From: Adiantum capillus-veneris
Lineage: Eukaryota; Streptophyta; Polypodiopsida; Polypodiales; Pteridaceae
DNA: 64,000 nucleotides
Assembly: GCA_014529385.2 (NCBI GenBank)
Contig: CM043960.1
Span: forward strand, 30,939,396 to 31,003,395
Direction: 5' to 3'
Under the pieces are notes generated by a model that was given only the letters and a program-made list of their open reading frames with translations, did no database searches and was not told where the DNA came from. The stretch's first letter is position 1. Each line of letters opens with the position of its first letter. Shown here one piece after another: positions 44,944 to 54,828 of the stretch. The position numbers and the translations under genes are program-made.

Positions 44944-45540
44944 AATCTCCATGCTACTCTATGGGCTTATCAAGTTTCATTCAAAACAACTTTAAATGCT
45001 ACACTCTTTAACCTTGTTTATGGTCTTAATATCATACTTCGAATAGAATTTCTATTGCTGACATTAAGGGTAGCACAGAATCTTGAGTGGACTGGACATG
45101 AATTGTCAGAAAGACTTGAAGATTTGGAATAGCTAGATTATCAAAGGCTAATTGCTCTAGCTCACATCTATGCACAAAAGCGAAAACAAAAACAGTTTTT
45201 TGATTCCCACTTAATCACAAAAATCTTCAAGAAAGGGGACTTAGTTTTAGTCTATTACCTTAAGCAACACATTCCCAAGTTTAAGAAAAAGGAAAATGGA
45301 CCGTTTATCATTGAAGATGTATCTCCAAGTGAACCAGTAAAATTGTCCACCCTAGATAGTGAACCAATCGCTAATTGGATTAGTGGATGTCGTTTAAAGA
45401 AATACAATTTACCGCTAACCAATGAATTGCTAGAAAGAATGCATGCAGCCAAGCAAAGAAAGATCAAACGACAGGAGGTTATTGATGAAGCCCAAGAGGT
45501 AGCTCGACTTAGGGTACTCAAACATAAAGCTGCTCTAAAG
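44944..45540 (+). pseudogene. Gypsy-2 integrase, second part
   Basis: The sequence continues NLHATLLWAYQVSFKTTLNATLFNLVYGLN after the nested element, with the usual end of the core. The small C-terminal domain GDLVLVYYLKQHIPKFKKKENGPFIIEDV follows (45238-45330). One stop lies at 45130. As in Gypsy-1 a basic helix connects to protease 2 and no chromodomain is visible. Confidence 0.8.
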
Positions 45541-45932
45541 AATCACCAGATACCGATTTCCATCAACACTCTGGAAATAGATAACCGACAATGGGAATTA
45601 CCGAAAGACGCAGTTTCAACAGATGATGACTGGTTAGACGGAATGGACCTGTGCATCAAAGTACAACTCAACAATCATAGCACCAATGCTTTGGTCGACA
45701 CAGGAGCTAGAGTAAATGCAGTAAGTTATTCCATGTAGAAAAAGGCAACAAGTGAATCATTGACAATAGGAATAGCGACAATCAAAGGATGCAACAAGAA
45801 CCCAACTCCAACATTGGGAGTAGTCAACTTGAACGTGATAGTACATGGATTTTCATGTCCTCATCAGTTTGTATGCTTACCAGATGAACACATGAATGAG
45901 ATGATGATTCTTGGAATTCCATGGTTAGATGC
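45541..45932 (+). pseudogene. Gypsy-2 protease 2 with intact DTGA loop (3' truncated)
   Basis: MDLCIKVQLNNHSTNALVDTGARVNAVSYS carries D-T-G-A at 45697-45708, as in active retropepsins. After a stop at 45736 the text continues ATIKGCNKNPTPTLGVVNLNVIVHG and MMILGIPWL, the C-terminal signature. Spacing between loop and ILG is about 70 residues, normal for a retropepsin. The frame then enters LTR sequence at 45925. Together with protease 1 at 35727 the element encoded two different aspartic-protease-like domains, one on each side of RT and integrase. Confidence 0.75.
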
Positions 45933-46083
45933 GAGTTGTTAGTTGTTTTCCAAGAGATTGACAACCTCTTGTAGCCTCTATGCACTAGTCGAGTCAGCTT
46001 CGTCCCATGGATTGACAATTTAATCGTGGTTCTCGCTAATACTGCAATAAGATAGGATGGTGAAGTTAGACATGCGTCCCACA
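45925..46083 (+). repeat. Truncated 3' LTR of Gypsy-2 (last 159 bp)
   Basis: It begins at TTAGATGCGAG, matching the LTRs from about 8170 in the Gypsy-1 copy, and ends CGTCCCACA. The join with protease 2 is at TTAGATGC, present in both partners. Confidence 0.9.
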
Positions 46084-46097
46084 AAAACTCAAAAAGG

Positions 46098-46099
<2 letters not shown>

Positions 46100-46138
<39 letters not shown>

Positions 46139-46215
46139 ATTTGTGTGTCACCAGGGGAATCCAAGGGGAGGAGGCGACTAAAATCTCAAAATAAAATTCT
46201 TTCTTTATCCCTTCT

Positions 46216-46266
<51 letters not shown>

Positions 46267-46286
46267 CCCCCCCCCCCCCCCCCCCC
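46100..46286 (+). repeat. LINE-1 5' monomers: (CT)n, GGGGAATCCAAGGGG unit, (CT)n, C run
   Basis: CT arrays at 46100-46136 and 46219-46262 flank a unit CACCAGGGGAATCCAAGGGG followed by GGCGACTAAAAT. A run of 21 C follows at 46266-46286. LINE-2 has 14 copies of the same unit, followed by the same CT-then-C junction and the same leader. Confidence 0.8.
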
Positions 46287-46512
46287 TGTGCAGCATTTTT
46301 TGACATAATAGACAATAGTTCACTCTTTTGATCATAACTTCTTCATCCGAAATCCAATTTGGGTGATCTATAGCCTCAATCGAAGAGCACAATGCCCTCT
46401 ATGCATTGATGGAAAGATAAAAAAATTTAGAGTTATGGAAGGCATTTTGTAGCAGCATTTCTGAAGTGAGCAGGTTTAGAAAAGTTGACTCTCTTCTCTT
46501 ATTTTACATACA

Positions 46513-47380
46513 ATGTCTTTCGACACTCGCAAGGGTTCTTCTTCTTCAAAAAGGTCCACAAACATTGTGGAAAATGATCCAAAATATCCTTACAGCAACA
46601 AAACCACACAACCAACAACACCAGAAACCATGATCATGGCATACTTGATATCGTTGCAAGAGACCGTAAACAAACAAGGTGAAGACTTACGGGCACTTGC
46701 AATGGAGAATGGCACACTAAGGGTACTTGTGGTTGAGAATGAGAATCTCAAGAGGACACTTGAGATGGTAAAAATACGTTTGATGCAACTTGAAGAGGAA
46801 GTCAAGGAATGTAAACGCTTGGACGTGAATGCTTTGAAGGAGCGCATGAGCAAAGTAGAGAATGACCATGTATTGAAAGAGGAGAAAATTGACACCATGA
46901 GTTGGGATGTATGCAACATGAAAAATGTATGCAGAAACAAGTCTTGGGCTGATGTATGTGGTAACAATGTGGTTCATAATTACTCACTCATGCAAGCTAT
47001 GGTTTAAACAAAGAATGTTGAAAATGTGGATGTGGATGAGTTGAAGGAATAGGAGCGACATTCCAAGAACATTATTATTCGTGGAATTACTGAAGAGAAG
47101 TTAGAGACACCTCCTTCTCTTGCCATTATTATCAAAGAGTTTTACTCACTTTGGCATGTCCAGAGTTATGGACTATGGAGCACATAGAGGTGGGGAGAAC
47201 AGCCAATTGTATGCACCATGCTGGATGAGATCAAACAAAAGATTATCCTTGATAATAGTTGGATCTATTTGAGGGATACAAATTGTTTTGTATTTGAAGA
47301 TTGCATTATTAAGCAACAAAATATGCGTCACAAGGCATATGAAGAAAAGAATAAGAAAAACAAGGAGATTTCTCACGAAT
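46513..47380 (+). pseudogene. LINE-1 ORF1 (L1-type RNA-binding protein)
   Basis: The ATG at 46513 opens MSFDTRKGSSSS. A coiled coil of Leu/Glu heptads follows (ENGTLRVLVVENENLKRTLEM...), then KSWADVCGNN to a TAA at 47005. Beyond it the same frame continues NIIIRGITEEKLETPPSLA, an RRM-like start, and QPIVCTMLDEIKQKIILDNSWIYL, resembling the C-terminal domain of L1 ORF1 proteins. The stop after QAMV is shared with LINE-2. The start was chosen because both copies share it and the coiled coil. Confidence 0.75.
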
Positions 47381-47427
47381 AAAATGTTCCCGAGGAGGAG
47401 GCAAGTCCCTCTAGAAAATAGGGATGC

Positions 47428-50150
47428 GTGACCTATGAGACCGAGTTACAATTGAAAATATGCTTTTGGAATTGTAATGGATATCCATGGAATGCGGGGG
47501 TTGGCATTGATGAACTAACAAGCAAAGTCGATGTTGTACTTCTTGTTGGAACTTGGGAGCATGATACACAAAGGATTAACGGCTTGGAGGATTACAATGT
47601 ACAATCATTGAGGTGGTCAAAGAACCTCAAGCAACAAAGAGGGCAAGGAGGGATATCATGTATGGTTAAGAAAGGAATGGAAAATTTGTATCAATTGTGA
47701 AAGATGACAAGTCGAAATGTTATGTATGGCTGAAAATTATGACACCAAAAAGAGCACACATTTTTGTTGCGGTTTGCTACATTCTTCATCATGATTCCCC
47801 CTTCTATGCTTGTATGGATAGAGATCATTCATTTTTTGATTTAGAAGAGGACATTACTCATTTCAAAGGCAAAGGTGATGTTATTGTATTTGGGGACATG
47901 AATGCTCGCACAAAAACATTGCAACATGATACTCAATAATTTGATATGCCATACATTTTAAAGGAGTTGGAGGAAGTCCACTTGTATGATCGTACTTCAA
48001 TGGATGAGAAAGAACCGGATCACTATGGATAGTTACTTTTATACATATGTGATAGCACGGGTATGCTCATTGCCGATGGTGTATCTTTGTGGAGTGCAAG
48101 CAATGGATCTACATGTAGAAAACATAATGGGAATAATGTGATTGACTATATTCTACTCTTCAAAGCCATCATGTATCGCATAAAGCGTTTTATGTTTGGC
48201 CAATGGACTCTGAAATCATACCATTCTGACCTTATGTATGACCTTTCATGTGGAGAAGCAAGTAAGCATGATAATCTCAGCCAAAGGAAAGAGGAGTTAT
48301 CACTCTATATGGATTTCAAACGGGCACCAATGTATATTGAAAAGGTTGAGCAAAAGTTATGGATGGCAAAGCTTCAAAAGGATGCAACATTGCAAACTAA
48401 ATGGGAAGCTTTCAAGACTGTTATTTGCACTTTTTCCAAAGACTACTTTTCCATAAAACATCTCCATGGTATCAACAAAGATAGATCATGCAAAAAGTGG
48501 TTTGATAAAGAATGTCTAGATGCTAGAAAGTCCTTGATAAAGCTTGATGCAACTATGGACAAAGACAACTATCAAACTCATTTGCATACATACAAGGCAT
48601 TGATTCAAAAGATAAGAAGAAGATGGGAAGTAAAGCAACAAATTTCTCAAGTCCAAGAAAAGGCACATACATGTGGAAGATTTTGAAAAACTTGAGGGGC
48701 AAGCGGGTTGAGAATTTTGGTAACTTGAGTCTTGTGGATATGTACACACATTGTAGGCAATTAAAGAAGCAAGCAAATGCTGAAAAAATACCATTTTATG
48801 GTTCACTCCCATGTATGCCCTCTTTTTCCACTATCGAGGATGTATGCGGTGGGGCTTGAAAAGTTCGTCACTCACAAAGCGGGAGATCTTCAAGGTATCA
48901 AGCCCGAGATGATCAAATGGATGGGAGATTTTACCCATGAGTGGATGTGCGATATGTTCAACCTTGCACTTCAACATGTTATGCCTTATGATTGGAGTAC
49001 TAATTGGGTTAAGCCTTTGCATAAAGGAGGGGATTTAAAGAATGTAAACAACTACAGGACTATAATGATCGTGTCTCTTATGGCAAATTTGTTTGATGGA
49101 GATGAAATTGAGTGATTGGGATGAAAAGAATGACAAGCGTGCAAAAGGACAAGCGGGTTTTTGCCGATGCCATAGCATCGTTGATCACTTGTCACTCTCG
49201 GTGTTCTCATGGAGGAAAGGAGGTTGAAAGACAAGCAATTTTATTGTTGTTTTGTGGACTTTAAGAAAGCCTTTGATATGATTCCACGTAACAATTTGTG
49301 TAAAAGGATGGAAGAACTCCAAGTACCAAATGATTTTATGCTTGCGGTTTCTCGAATCTATGAGAAGGTGCTTTGTCAATTGCGCATGGGAAGAGAAATT
49401 TCAAAAAAAATTGTAAGCACTATTGGGGTTAAACAAGGATGTCCGTTGTCACCAACTCTCTTTGGTCTATGCATTGTTTGATTGGAACAAATGGTTCTTG
49501 AATTTATGCAAGGAGAAGGAATTGAAGAGATCACTATTTGCAATGCGGTAATCATGCTTTTGTTGTATGCGGATGATGTAGTGCTTTTAGTACACACTTT
49601 ATAAGATGCACAAAATCTTATGGTTGTCCTTGATACCTTTTGCTTGCATAGTGGACTGATTCTGAATGAATCCAAAACAAAGGTGATGCTTGTGAAAACC
49701 AACCATAAGGAGAAGCCATGCATTGTGTCAATAATGACCCACTTGAAGTTGTTGAGAGATTTAAGTACCTTGGCCTTGAGATTCCATCCAATCACAAGTG
49801 GCATGAATGTGCTATGTGTCATTTGGAAGCGGAAAAAAGAGCATATTATGCATTTGAGAACATGTGTAATGCGGGAAACATAAAGTGTTGGGTTCTCAAG
49901 GAGTACCTTTTTGATGCATGGGTGACATTGGTTCTTCTTTATGAAGTTAAAGTGTGGAGCAAGAGCACCTCAAAGTCTACTTGGAAAGAGTTTGAGAATG
50001 TCCAAAAAGCGGTTTCTTACAAGCTTTATCCAAGTTAAGACACAAACTCCATATATGCTCCTACTTGTTGAGTCGGGATCTCTTCCAATTGAGGTTATGG
50101 GCATGGAAAGGGTTGTGGAGTACATGATAAAGATGCGTCAAAACCCCTAA
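47428..50150 (+). pseudogene. LINE-1 ORF2: AP endonuclease and reverse transcriptase
   Basis: The endonuclease part reads LKICFWNCNG, GGISCMVKKG and VIVFGDMNAR (47450-47915), the usual APE-type blocks. The RT part has LQGIKPEMIKWMG (about 48890), NVNNYRTIMIVSL, FVDFKKAFDMIPRNNL (49255-49300), GVKQGCPLSPTLFGL (49428-49470) and YADDVVLL (49567-49590). Stops and frameshifts occur throughout (for example 47698, 48684, 49481). The RT matches the L1-like class common in plants. No RNase H is seen after it. Confidence 0.85.
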
Positions 50151-50426
50151 TGTCGACTTCCTACAATTGCATGGGAAGCAAGCAAAAAAGTTCAAAAGAT
50201 TCATAAAAGCAAGATCTTGAACATGGGATGGATGCAAGACATAAAGAAGTTGTTTGGGAGATGGGATGCATTCCACTTGCTACATGATGCTTCAATTCAC
50301 TCCCAAGTGAATGAACCTTTTCAACAACACCAATGTATTACGGCTTGGGAGAAATCTGGTGGGTCACGCTTCATACATTACACCACCCATATTTCCCCCA
50401 ACTACAAAACCATTTTCTTTCGTGAA

Positions 50427-51320
50427 TGTTGACCGCTGGGTCAATAACACAACATAACTCAAGTTTCGTACCAAAGTCTTATCTTTTGTGAGTTATGAAA
50501 TGCTGCGGATTATGGCTATAAACGTCATTTGCAATGAGTAGTTATTCTAGTTTCAGAAGCCGGGGTGCAATGGCACTTCCAAATTGTAAATACAAAGCCA
50601 TTTGACCCTTTCAACCCCATTTTTGGTTAAACCTAAGGTAGCCTTAGTATATAAGGTACCTAGGTAATTTTGTAAAAAAAGACTTTTATCATAATAAAAA
50701 ACTTAGCGCTGTCGTCTACTGTGTGTGAGAGAGAAAGAGAGTGAGCGTGAGCTTTATCCTCTAGCTACGCCCGGCTCGCTCAACACATTGGAAATCCGAC
50801 TGCACCATTGCTGTAGGCTCGAGGAGAGCTATACGACAACGCCAAGCATTCCACGCGAGACGAAGCGCACACGTCGACGCATCTACGAGCTATTTGTGGT
50901 CGTAAGTGTATCAAACGATGTCTATTTTCTGCGTGCTAGTAGTCTATAGAATCGTGGCAACATAAGCTACGCATAGGTACTCATAAATTTCAGTTTCGAG
51001 CACTTTAAAATTTTGCTATGTCAGCCTACGCGTTTTCCGCAGATGGGTTTAGAGTGAGGGTTTTGAGTGTAGAAGCGTAGGGACAGGTGTATCCTAGTGA
51101 GGGGATGGTGTTCCTTAAGTTTCGTACGAATCTAGCATGATTAGGTGAGTTACCTTCCGTATGTGTGTATGTGGCCAGGTGGTGTAGTTGAGAGCAGTGA
51201 GGTTCTTGATTGTGGTATAGTTGGCCTTCCAGAGTGTTGTATGTGTAGGATGGTCTCAGCCTGACAAGCTAAAGAGATTTCCTCCGTGTGCCTATCGGGT
51301 CATCTGTGTCCTCGATTGAC
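50427..51320 (+). repeat. Gypsy-3 5' LTR (about 894 bp; end uncertain)
   Basis: It starts TGTTGACCGCTGGGTC. Homology with the 3' copy ends after CCTCGATTGAC at 51320. No ACA end or clear primer site follows; TGGCTGCATGAAC at 51334 is a possible but unproven primer site, so the LTR may extend a little further. A half palindrome GCCTACGCG lies at 51024-51032. Confidence 0.8.
50648..50655 (+). promoter_or_regulatory. TATA box in Gypsy-3 5' LTR
   Basis: TATATAAG in CTTAGTATATAAGG, conserved in the 3' LTR at 59787. About 220 bp into the LTR, as in the Gypsy-1 family. Confidence 0.65.
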
Positions 51321-52918
51321 CAAAACCATAATATGGCTGCATGAACATGTCTTGAATGATATATTGAGTGACTGCAAGGGGTTTCACCTCATTTGGGTGA
51401 GAAAATTGGGTTCAAAGCGGACTTTAGCACTTTTGACTGAAAAAAAGGGCAAGAACAGTTAAAATTTGGGACTTTTTAAATCCAAACCAAAATCTAAGCA
51501 TACCACTAGGTTACTGACATCAAGGGGAAGCTGTGGCTCAAGTTTGGGGCAATTCTAAGCACTTAGACATCCTACGCGTAGGATGTCTTCACCATGATTT
51601 AGCACTCCAAATCAACCTCTGAGCATACCACAGTGATTAGCACCTTAAGGAGAGTGTGTGGTTCAAATTTGGGGCAATTCTGATGAGTTAGAAATCCTAC
51701 GCGTAGGATGTCTAAGGCATGATTTAGAGGCCAAATTCAAACTGTGGACATAACAGGGTGTTGTATAGCCTTAGGCAAGCCTCCTAGGCAAATTTGGTCC
51801 AATTTGGAGTTGATTTGACTAGTGAATTCATCAGAACGGACATCAGGCTTTTGGAACAGATTCTTGATCATTTGACCAACCTATAGGTGACAGAATCAAA
51901 AAGTAAAAATAGTTGTGAGCTTAGCACATCAAGGGGAAGCTACAGTGCAAGTTTGATCTGAAACAAAGTAAAAATACATCCTACGCGTAGGATGTCTCTA
52001 GGGTCATAAAGTGGTCAAAATTCTACTTTGGCCATATAAAGAGGTTCCCAGTGTCTCAAGGATTCCATAACTTTTTGCAAAAGTGAATTTGGACCTTGTT
52101 TGGCCTATTTACCAAGCAAAGACAAGAATTGTCAGACATCCTACTCTTGGAGTGCACTAGAAGCTTATACAGCCCAAATCTTGACCTATTGGCATCCAAA
52201 TTCAATTTTGAGTATACCATTGGGTTGCTGAGCACTAGGAGAATCTTGGGATCAAGTTTGGACAAAATCTCAGCAGTTAGACATCCTACGCGTAGGATGT
52301 CTCTAGCTTGATTTAGGACTCCAAACCAACCTATGAGCACACCACTGTGATCAGCACATTAAGGAGAAGCTGGGGTGAAAATTTCAAGTCATTCTGAGCA
52401 AAAAGACATCCTACACATAGGATTGTCTCAAGGCCATTTTTAGGTCCAAATGAAATTCGGAGCATACCATTGTGTTGCTGGACTCAAGGGGAGTCTCTGG
52501 ACCAAACTTTGTTAAATTCTGAGCATATAGACATCCTACACGTAAGATGTCTTCAGGCCAGTTTTAGGGTCCAACTATAATTTTGACCATACAGAAGTGT
52601 TCACAGTGTCACAGAGATCCCAAATCTTCTTTTAAAATTGAATTTGGACTCATTTTGACCGGTCTAAACTGCATTTCACTATTCTGGCCATAACTGTTAC
52701 AAACGGTATCGGATCGAAAAAGTTTTTATATCAAAACGTAGCTTGAGGGCCTCAAAATACATCCACAAGTTAGGGGTGTCTAAAAGCGACAATTTGCGAG
52801 AATTGTGACAAAACGGTTGCGGTTTTGGACATAGTTTCGACTTTTCCCTAACCAAAGCACTTGAACACAATGGACTAAGTCTACTTGAACCAAGCAAAAG
52901 CTCTTAAGCCCAGAAATC
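51321..52918 (+). repeat. Gypsy-3 leader with ATCCTACGCGTAGGAT palindromes in tandem repeats
   Basis: Palindromes: 51565-51588 (24 bp, perfect), 51694-51709 (16 bp), 51976-51995 (20 bp), 52279-52302 (24 bp, perfect), 52404-52428 (degenerate) and 52529-52552 (two changes), plus a half site near 52134. Centres are mostly about 125-145 bp apart, or multiples of this. Each lies in a diverged unit with GAGCATACCAC and CAAGGGGAAGCT-like words. No ORF. Confidence 0.85.
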
Positions 52919-54780
52919 ATGTCTACCCTAGATTCAAACGCAGCTTACACAAGCTTGGAGATCCCGACGATAGAGGAATATCCTCCCACAATGGATCTTC
53001 CAAACTTGCAATTGATAAAGATCCATCTTGTTGAGAGAGTTTGGATGATTGGTCATGAGAGTGAAGGACTATATAGATACATTGACGACAATGAGGTCAA
53101 TCTTTATAGGTGCTCAGATCCATACCTAGAAGAGATAACATATTACAAGCTCTTATATGTCTACATATACGGAGTCGACTATGTCAATGGAAATCTATAG
53201 TTGTCGACAAGTATGGACGAGAATACGGAGTTGTAGAAAGCACAAATCCACAGACTGTACTAGAAATAGGTGGATATTTGATCAATGAAGGACCGCAAAT
53301 GCCTCCACCAAACACGATAATTCCTATAGGAATTCCAAGAAGAGAGCCACCAGGATTCCCTTCAAGAGCGATAACGAGAGAAGGATTGGGAGAGTCTATG
53401 GTTAGAGACTTGTAGACAATCGACGAGTTAGACCATCCCAAGTCCAGAAATGGGTAAACATAAAATACTCCAGAGATAAAGATCCGAGAGATCACGTAAC
53501 GGCTTTTAGAAGAGTGATTAAAGCAGAGGAAGTTTGAGATTTTTCGACACAGTTTGCAGGATTTGGATTGACTCTAGAAGATGATGCAGCTACATGGTTC
53601 GACTCGGTGGAAAAATGGGATTTTGAGACCCTAGATGAGTTGTTTGAGGATTTTATTGAAGAATTCTTGCCAAAAGGCATTGCTCACAACACGGTCTTGC
53701 AAATCCATAGATTCAAACAGAAAGAGGATGAATTAGTACGCAAAGCATCATTACGGCTCAAGAGATATGTTAAGCTGTGTTCGAGAGCGGAGTTACCTAC
53801 GCAAGCACGATTGATGCTGATCTTTATCCAGGGAATGAGACATGCAGGCCTTTAGAAGGATCTGCATATGATAAGGAGGATGACGCTAAACGAGTTGATC
53901 AAAGAAGATCTTTATCTAGTGGATAATTGTGAGGCATACAAAGAAAAGGACTTAAAGAGTCAAGGAGATGACACATCCTCTCAGCACAGTGTTTCACAGA
54001 TAAGTGAGTCCATTGCCAAGCCAACGGCACCTATTGATCAAGAAAAGCTTATCGACGACTTGGTCAAGGGGTTGATTCCTCTTGTAAGGTCTGATTCGGG
54101 AGAGCCGAAAAGGTGTGAAATTGAGAGAAAATGGACGAACCATAATGGGAGGAAGAGTGCTATTATAGCATGGAAAATGCTAGGGAGAGGTATGTACAAC
54201 CTGTTCCAGAAGCACCTACTCCACCTACATACATTACGGGGAATGCGCCAGGACCAGTAGGAGTTTTAAGGCCACAGCTTGTCTTAGGACAACAACCTCC
54301 GCTGCCAGGTGCTAGAATGCAGGTAGACATGAGATACATGCCAATGATGGAAGCATCAAATAAACCAATGCCAATACCCGCTACAATGTGGTATAGCAAC
54401 CAAAGTGACTACTACCCTTCGAAGCAACAAAATGTGAGAGAAACACATGGAGTGGTGAGGCCGGTACAACCTCCACCTCCTGGGTTTTAGTCAAAAGAAA
54501 GAAGGTATGAAATGGACGTAAGGACATTGCGATTCATTGCAAATAGCAGCTTATCTAGGTCAAAGCTTGCTTATAGCCAAGAGGAAATGCTAAAAGAATC
54601 TACTCAACCAGAGACAGATTGTCACAAAAGTCGTGACAACCACTTGGTCAAACAATGTCCTCATACGGAGTCACTGAAGTAAATGCCTATTGTCTTGAGT
54701 GTGGCATCACTCACTTGATCCCCGATTGCCCAAAAAACCCAAACCAAATCAGGAAAATCACGAAAAATGTATTAGGGATT
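52919..54780 (+). pseudogene. Gypsy-3 gag
   Basis: The ATG at 52919 (MSTLDSNAAYTSLEIPTIEE) starts an N-terminal domain, to about 53420 in two frames. The capsid-type domain is at 53470-53860, with LTLEDDAATWFDSVEKWDFETLDELFEDF, matching the Retrotrans_gag pattern. Then a Gln/Pro-rich stretch (54170-54490) with PQLVLGQQPPLPG, also seen in Gypsy-1, and Cys-rich text around 54610-54735 ending YCLECGITHLIPDCPKN, where the Cys-to-His spacing is one shorter than canonical. Several frameshifts and stops. Confidence 0.75.
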
Positions 54781-54828
54781 GTTTAGCTACCTAGTAGCTC
54801 AGAAAATGAAAATGTCGTACCAATTCAA

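Larger units (their letters stand above)
29334..46083 (+). mobile_element. Gypsy-2: RT-bearing relative of Gypsy-1, 3' end deleted, with nested Copia
   Basis: The order is a complete 5' LTR (909 bp), primer site, palindrome leader, gag, protease 1, linker, RT, RNase H, two H2C2 modules, integrase (split by Copia) and protease 2. Coding stops within protease 2 and joins the last 159 bases of the LTR. The W-V-P-K tail, any downstream ORF, the polypurine tract and most of the 3' LTR are gone. The junction shows an 8-bp microhomology, TTAGATGC, at 45925-45932. Without Copia the element is about 11.5 kb. It is the copy that shows the pol order of this family best. Confidence 0.85.
46084..50426 (+). 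mobile_element. LINE-1: L1-like non-LTR element, decayed
   Basis: It begins directly after the Gypsy-2 LTR with one or two CT-rich 5' monomers and a C run. A short leader, ORF1 (46513) and ORF2 (47428-50150) with endonuclease and RT follow. It ends where the Gypsy-3 LTR begins at 50427. No poly-A tail is visible, so the 3' end was probably cut by Gypsy-3. A second copy lies at 60461-64000. Confidence 0.85.

Noticed and set aside
51334..51352. TGGCTGCATGAAC as the Gypsy-3 primer-binding site
   Set aside because: It is 13 bases past the last LTR homology and matches no plant tRNA 3' end I know with confidence; left unassigned.
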